DNA from: Caulobacteraceae bacterium
Lineage (GTDB): Bacteria > Pseudomonadota > Alphaproteobacteria > Caulobacterales > Caulobacteraceae
Length of the DNA: 7,213 bases
NCBI GenBank assembly: GCA_028291305.1
Contig: JAQGII010000150.1
Location: 1 to 7,213 of the forward strand
Reading direction: 5' to 3'
Under the pieces are notes generated by a model. The model had not been told where the DNA came from. It saw only the letters and a program-made list of their open reading frames with translations, and did no database searches. The translations under genes and the position numbers were made by a program. Numbering within the stretch: the stretch's first letter is position 1; every line of letters begins with the position of its first letter. Below are positions 6,229 through 7,213 of this stretch, one piece after another.

Positions 6229-6418
6229 CTATCTCGCCTGCCACAGAGGCCAGGTGTTCATTTCGTAGCGACCCGCACGTGGCGTCAGGAGCCTGTTCGA
6301 GGAGGCGGCGGTGCTCTCGCCAGCGGGGTTATCTCCACCATAACCGGGGCCAGTGATCGAGACCGGCGCCAGCGCCGTGCTGGCTAGTACAAGAAAATCA
6401 ATCACATAGATTGTGCTG
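6229..6418 (-). CDS. Doubtful small ORF with a hydrophobic N-terminus
   Basis: A possible 62-aa peptide starting at GTG 6418: VRSTIYVIDFLVLASTALAP, then a Gly/Ser/Asn-rich middle, and an ending near RYEMNTWPLWQAR before the stop at 6231-6229. The N-terminus could be a signal peptide or membrane segment. Against it, no Shine-Dalgarno is visible, the start codon is GTG, and the frame stays open upstream without another start. It ends eight bases from the transposase remnant. It may be a real small exported peptide, a decayed gene or chance. Confidence 0.2.
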
Positions 6419-6469
6419 CGCACCTTGATGGACTGGACGGAATAGGCAATAAAAACAGTGGGATTTGAA

Positions 6470-6498
6470 AACGCGTGTGCGAAATATGTGCACGCGTT
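6470..6498. repeat. 8-bp inverted repeat in A/T-rich stretch
   Basis: Arms AACGCGTG (6470-6477) and CACGCGTT (6491-6498) with a 13-base loop. This could be an operator-like site or a weak hairpin. There is no T-run after either arm and no clear promoter near it. Confidence 0.35.
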
Positions 6499-6556
6499 CC
6501 CCCGCCGTTCGCGCGCCGTTCCCCGAAATCGTTCGCTGGAGCCCGATCCGAAGACT

Positions 6557-6589
6557 CGCCGGCCCGCGTTTCCGGGTTCGTTGCCGGCG
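6557..6589 (-). terminator. Possible hairpin terminator after the 86-aa gene
   Basis: 7-bp arms CGCCGGC (6557-6563) and GCCGGCG (6583-6589) lie just beyond the stop of the minus-strand gene ending at 6596. The 19-base loop is long and no T-run follows, so intrinsic termination would be weak. Confidence 0.25.
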
Positions 6590-6595
6590 CCCGCG

Positions 6596-6856
6596 CTAGG
6601 CCCCTGAGCCGGTGCCGAAGTGCTCGCCGAACAGGACATTGATGATTTCAGACACGCTCCGGCTTGCCGTGACTCTCTCCTTGAAGTCCTCCAGCTGCTG
6701 GCGCTGCCACTGCCACGGATCGTCCCATCCTTCCTCCGGCACGTGTTCCTCCTCCCATGAGGATGGGTCAGCGTTGATGGCCGAGCAGACGCGAGCCTTA
6801 AGACGGTCCAAAGGTAAAGAAGCGGCCTCGGAAAGTTCGCATGAAATGCGATGCAT
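6596..6856 (-). CDS. Small acidic, Trp-rich protein of unknown function
   Basis: 86 aa, starting at ATG 6856, the only standard start upstream of the conserved part; the Shine-Dalgarno is weak or absent. I do not recognise a family. Residues 16-30 read LDRLKARVCSAINAD, followed by an acidic Trp-rich stretch (SSWEEEHVPEEGWDDPWQW, residues 32-50), then LEDFKERV (55-62) and a hydrophobic C-terminal helix (SEIINVLFGEHF, 69-80). LxxxKxRV occurs twice, 39 residues apart, hinting at an internal repeat. There is no signal peptide or membrane segment, so it is probably cytoplasmic. A related fragment is present at 1046-1130 on the same strand, which supports real coding. It is divergent from the DGQHR gene with a 70-base gap that must hold both promoters. 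A role as a small partner or regulator in an accessory island is only inference. Confidence 0.6.
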   Translation of the reverse strand: MHRISCELSEAASLPLDRLKARVCSAINADPSSWEEEHVPEEGWDDPWQWQRQQLEDFKERVTASRSVSEIINVLFGEHFGTGSGA

Positions 6857-6926
6857 AGATTGTCGGGCGAGAAACCGAAGAATGCGATTCCAGAAGGGAC
6901 CTGTGACGCCGAGGTTTTGAACGTCA

Positions 6927-7213
6927 ATGATCGTCCAACAACGACTATTGCTGTCCGCGAGGATCGGCGCCCGTGTCAGCTACGCTGACGATATTCATCA
7001 GAGCCCGGTGCTGTCCGAATTCATACAGAGAAGCCTTGAAGGGAAGCGAGCCGGGCACATCGCAGAGTACCTCGCGAAGACGCCGGATCGCTTCTTCAAT
7101 TCCCTGGTGCTTGCCGTTTACGGCGGCGCGCCAGAGTGGTTGGAGGTCGGCGGTCTCAGGGCGCATGATCCTAGCCTTCGTAAGGTGCTTTCCGAGCAGG
7201 CTGAGGACAGCAT
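6927..7213 (+). CDS. DGQHR-domain (DndB-like) protein, N-terminal part (3' partial)
   Basis: The frame begins at ATG 6927, the first possible start after an in-frame TGA at 6918-6920, and stays open to the right edge (95 codons). GAGG at 6911-6914 may be the ribosome binding site, though its 12-base spacing is long. Residues 33-71 carry the pattern of DGQHR-domain proteins: IQRSLEGKRAGHIAEYLAK, then FFNSLVLAVYGGAPEW. The family's usual run is 'QR-x-L...R-x-x-x-I-A-x-Y-L...FF-N-S-L-V-x-x-x-YGG-x-P-x-W', followed downstream by the DGQHR motif, which would lie past the edge. Relatives include DndB, the transcriptional regulator of phosphorothioate DNA modification, and proteins in 7-deazaguanine DNA modification and other defence islands. 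An antisense 73-aa frame (6945-7166) is its shadow. The family call is from motif memory; the exact role depends on neighbours beyond 7213. Confidence 0.8.
   Translation, partial: MIVQQRLLLSARIGARVSYADDIHQSPVLSEFIQRSLEGKRAGHIAEYLAKTPDRFFNSLVLAVYGGAPEWLEVGGLRAHDPSLRKVLSEQAEDS

Larger units (their letters stand above)
5910..6595. other. 686-base region without an intact gene
   Basis: It holds, in order: an inverted repeat at 5933-5954, an 18-bp perfect palindrome at 5964-5981, an IS6-family transposase pseudogene on the minus strand (5989-6221), a doubtful small minus-strand ORF (6229-6418), an inverted repeat at 6470-6498 and another at 6557-6589. The 6400-6490 stretch is clearly richer in A/T than its surroundings. 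The picture is of an insertion and deletion scar rather than ordinary intergenic DNA. Confidence 0.6.

Noticed and set aside
6612..6920. Plus-strand 102-aa frame in the same phase as the DGQHR gene
   Set aside because: It is separated by a TGA at 6918-6920, is Ser/Cys/Arg-rich and is antisense to the 86-aa gene that has a paralogous remnant. It is best explained as a shadow.
6229..6927. Minus-strand 232-aa frame
   Set aside because: It crosses the 86-aa gene in another frame and reads as Arg/Ser-rich low-information sequence. The start overlaps the DGQHR start. Only its last third (6229-6418) is kept, as a doubtful small ORF.
6945..7166. Minus-strand 73-aa frame starting with ATG
   Set aside because: It is antisense to the plus-strand DGQHR-type frame, which has clear family motifs and stays open to the edge. 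The minus-strand protein shows no recognisable feature.
7171..7213. Tail of an upstream minus-strand gene ending at a TAG just before ATG 7166
   Set aside because: Only 13 codons are visible and it is antisense to the DGQHR-type frame. There is no support beyond an open frame.

Overview
The window is GC-rich throughout, and its coding regions strongly favour G/C at third codon positions. The proteins suggest an alphaproteobacterium, probably of the Caulobacterales/Sphingomonadales type. The evidence is a large STN-containing TonB-dependent receptor, a small exported helical protein of a kind I associate with that group, and an IS6-type transposase remnant. This assignment rests on protein style only; no marker gene is present.

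Left part (1-1033): the 3' end of a plus-strand gene with an N-terminal coiled coil, an Ala/Pro linker and an outer-membrane beta-barrel. It is cut by the left edge. A 347-base gap follows (1034-1380). It holds a short minus-strand remnant related to a small gene at the far right of the window, and the leader of the next gene.

Central block (1381-5909): three plus-strand genes for envelope or exported proteins. They are a 1057-aa TonB-dependent receptor with an STN domain, a 262-aa exported protein (Gly/Pro-rich tract, DUF5666-like domain, His-rich C-terminal domain), and a 129-aa exported helical protein. Spacing is about 100 and 73 bases. Strong hairpins sit in both gaps, so partial co-transcription is plausible but unproven. 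The likely theme is uptake or sensing of an unknown ligand at the outer membrane with periplasmic accessory proteins. No FecI/FecR-type regulator is visible.

Right part (5910-7213): a scar-like accessory region. It contains an IS6-family transposase pseudogene on the minus strand (internal deletion plus frame change), palindromes, a doubtful small ORF, and an 86-aa minus-strand gene of unknown function (6596-6856). Divergent from that gene is the start of a plus-strand DGQHR-domain (DndB-like) gene, beginning at 6927 and running off the right edge. DGQHR proteins are often found in DNA-modification and phage-defence islands, so the right edge may be the entry to such an island. This gene start is the most interesting item in the window, and the continuation beyond 7213 would decide its meaning.
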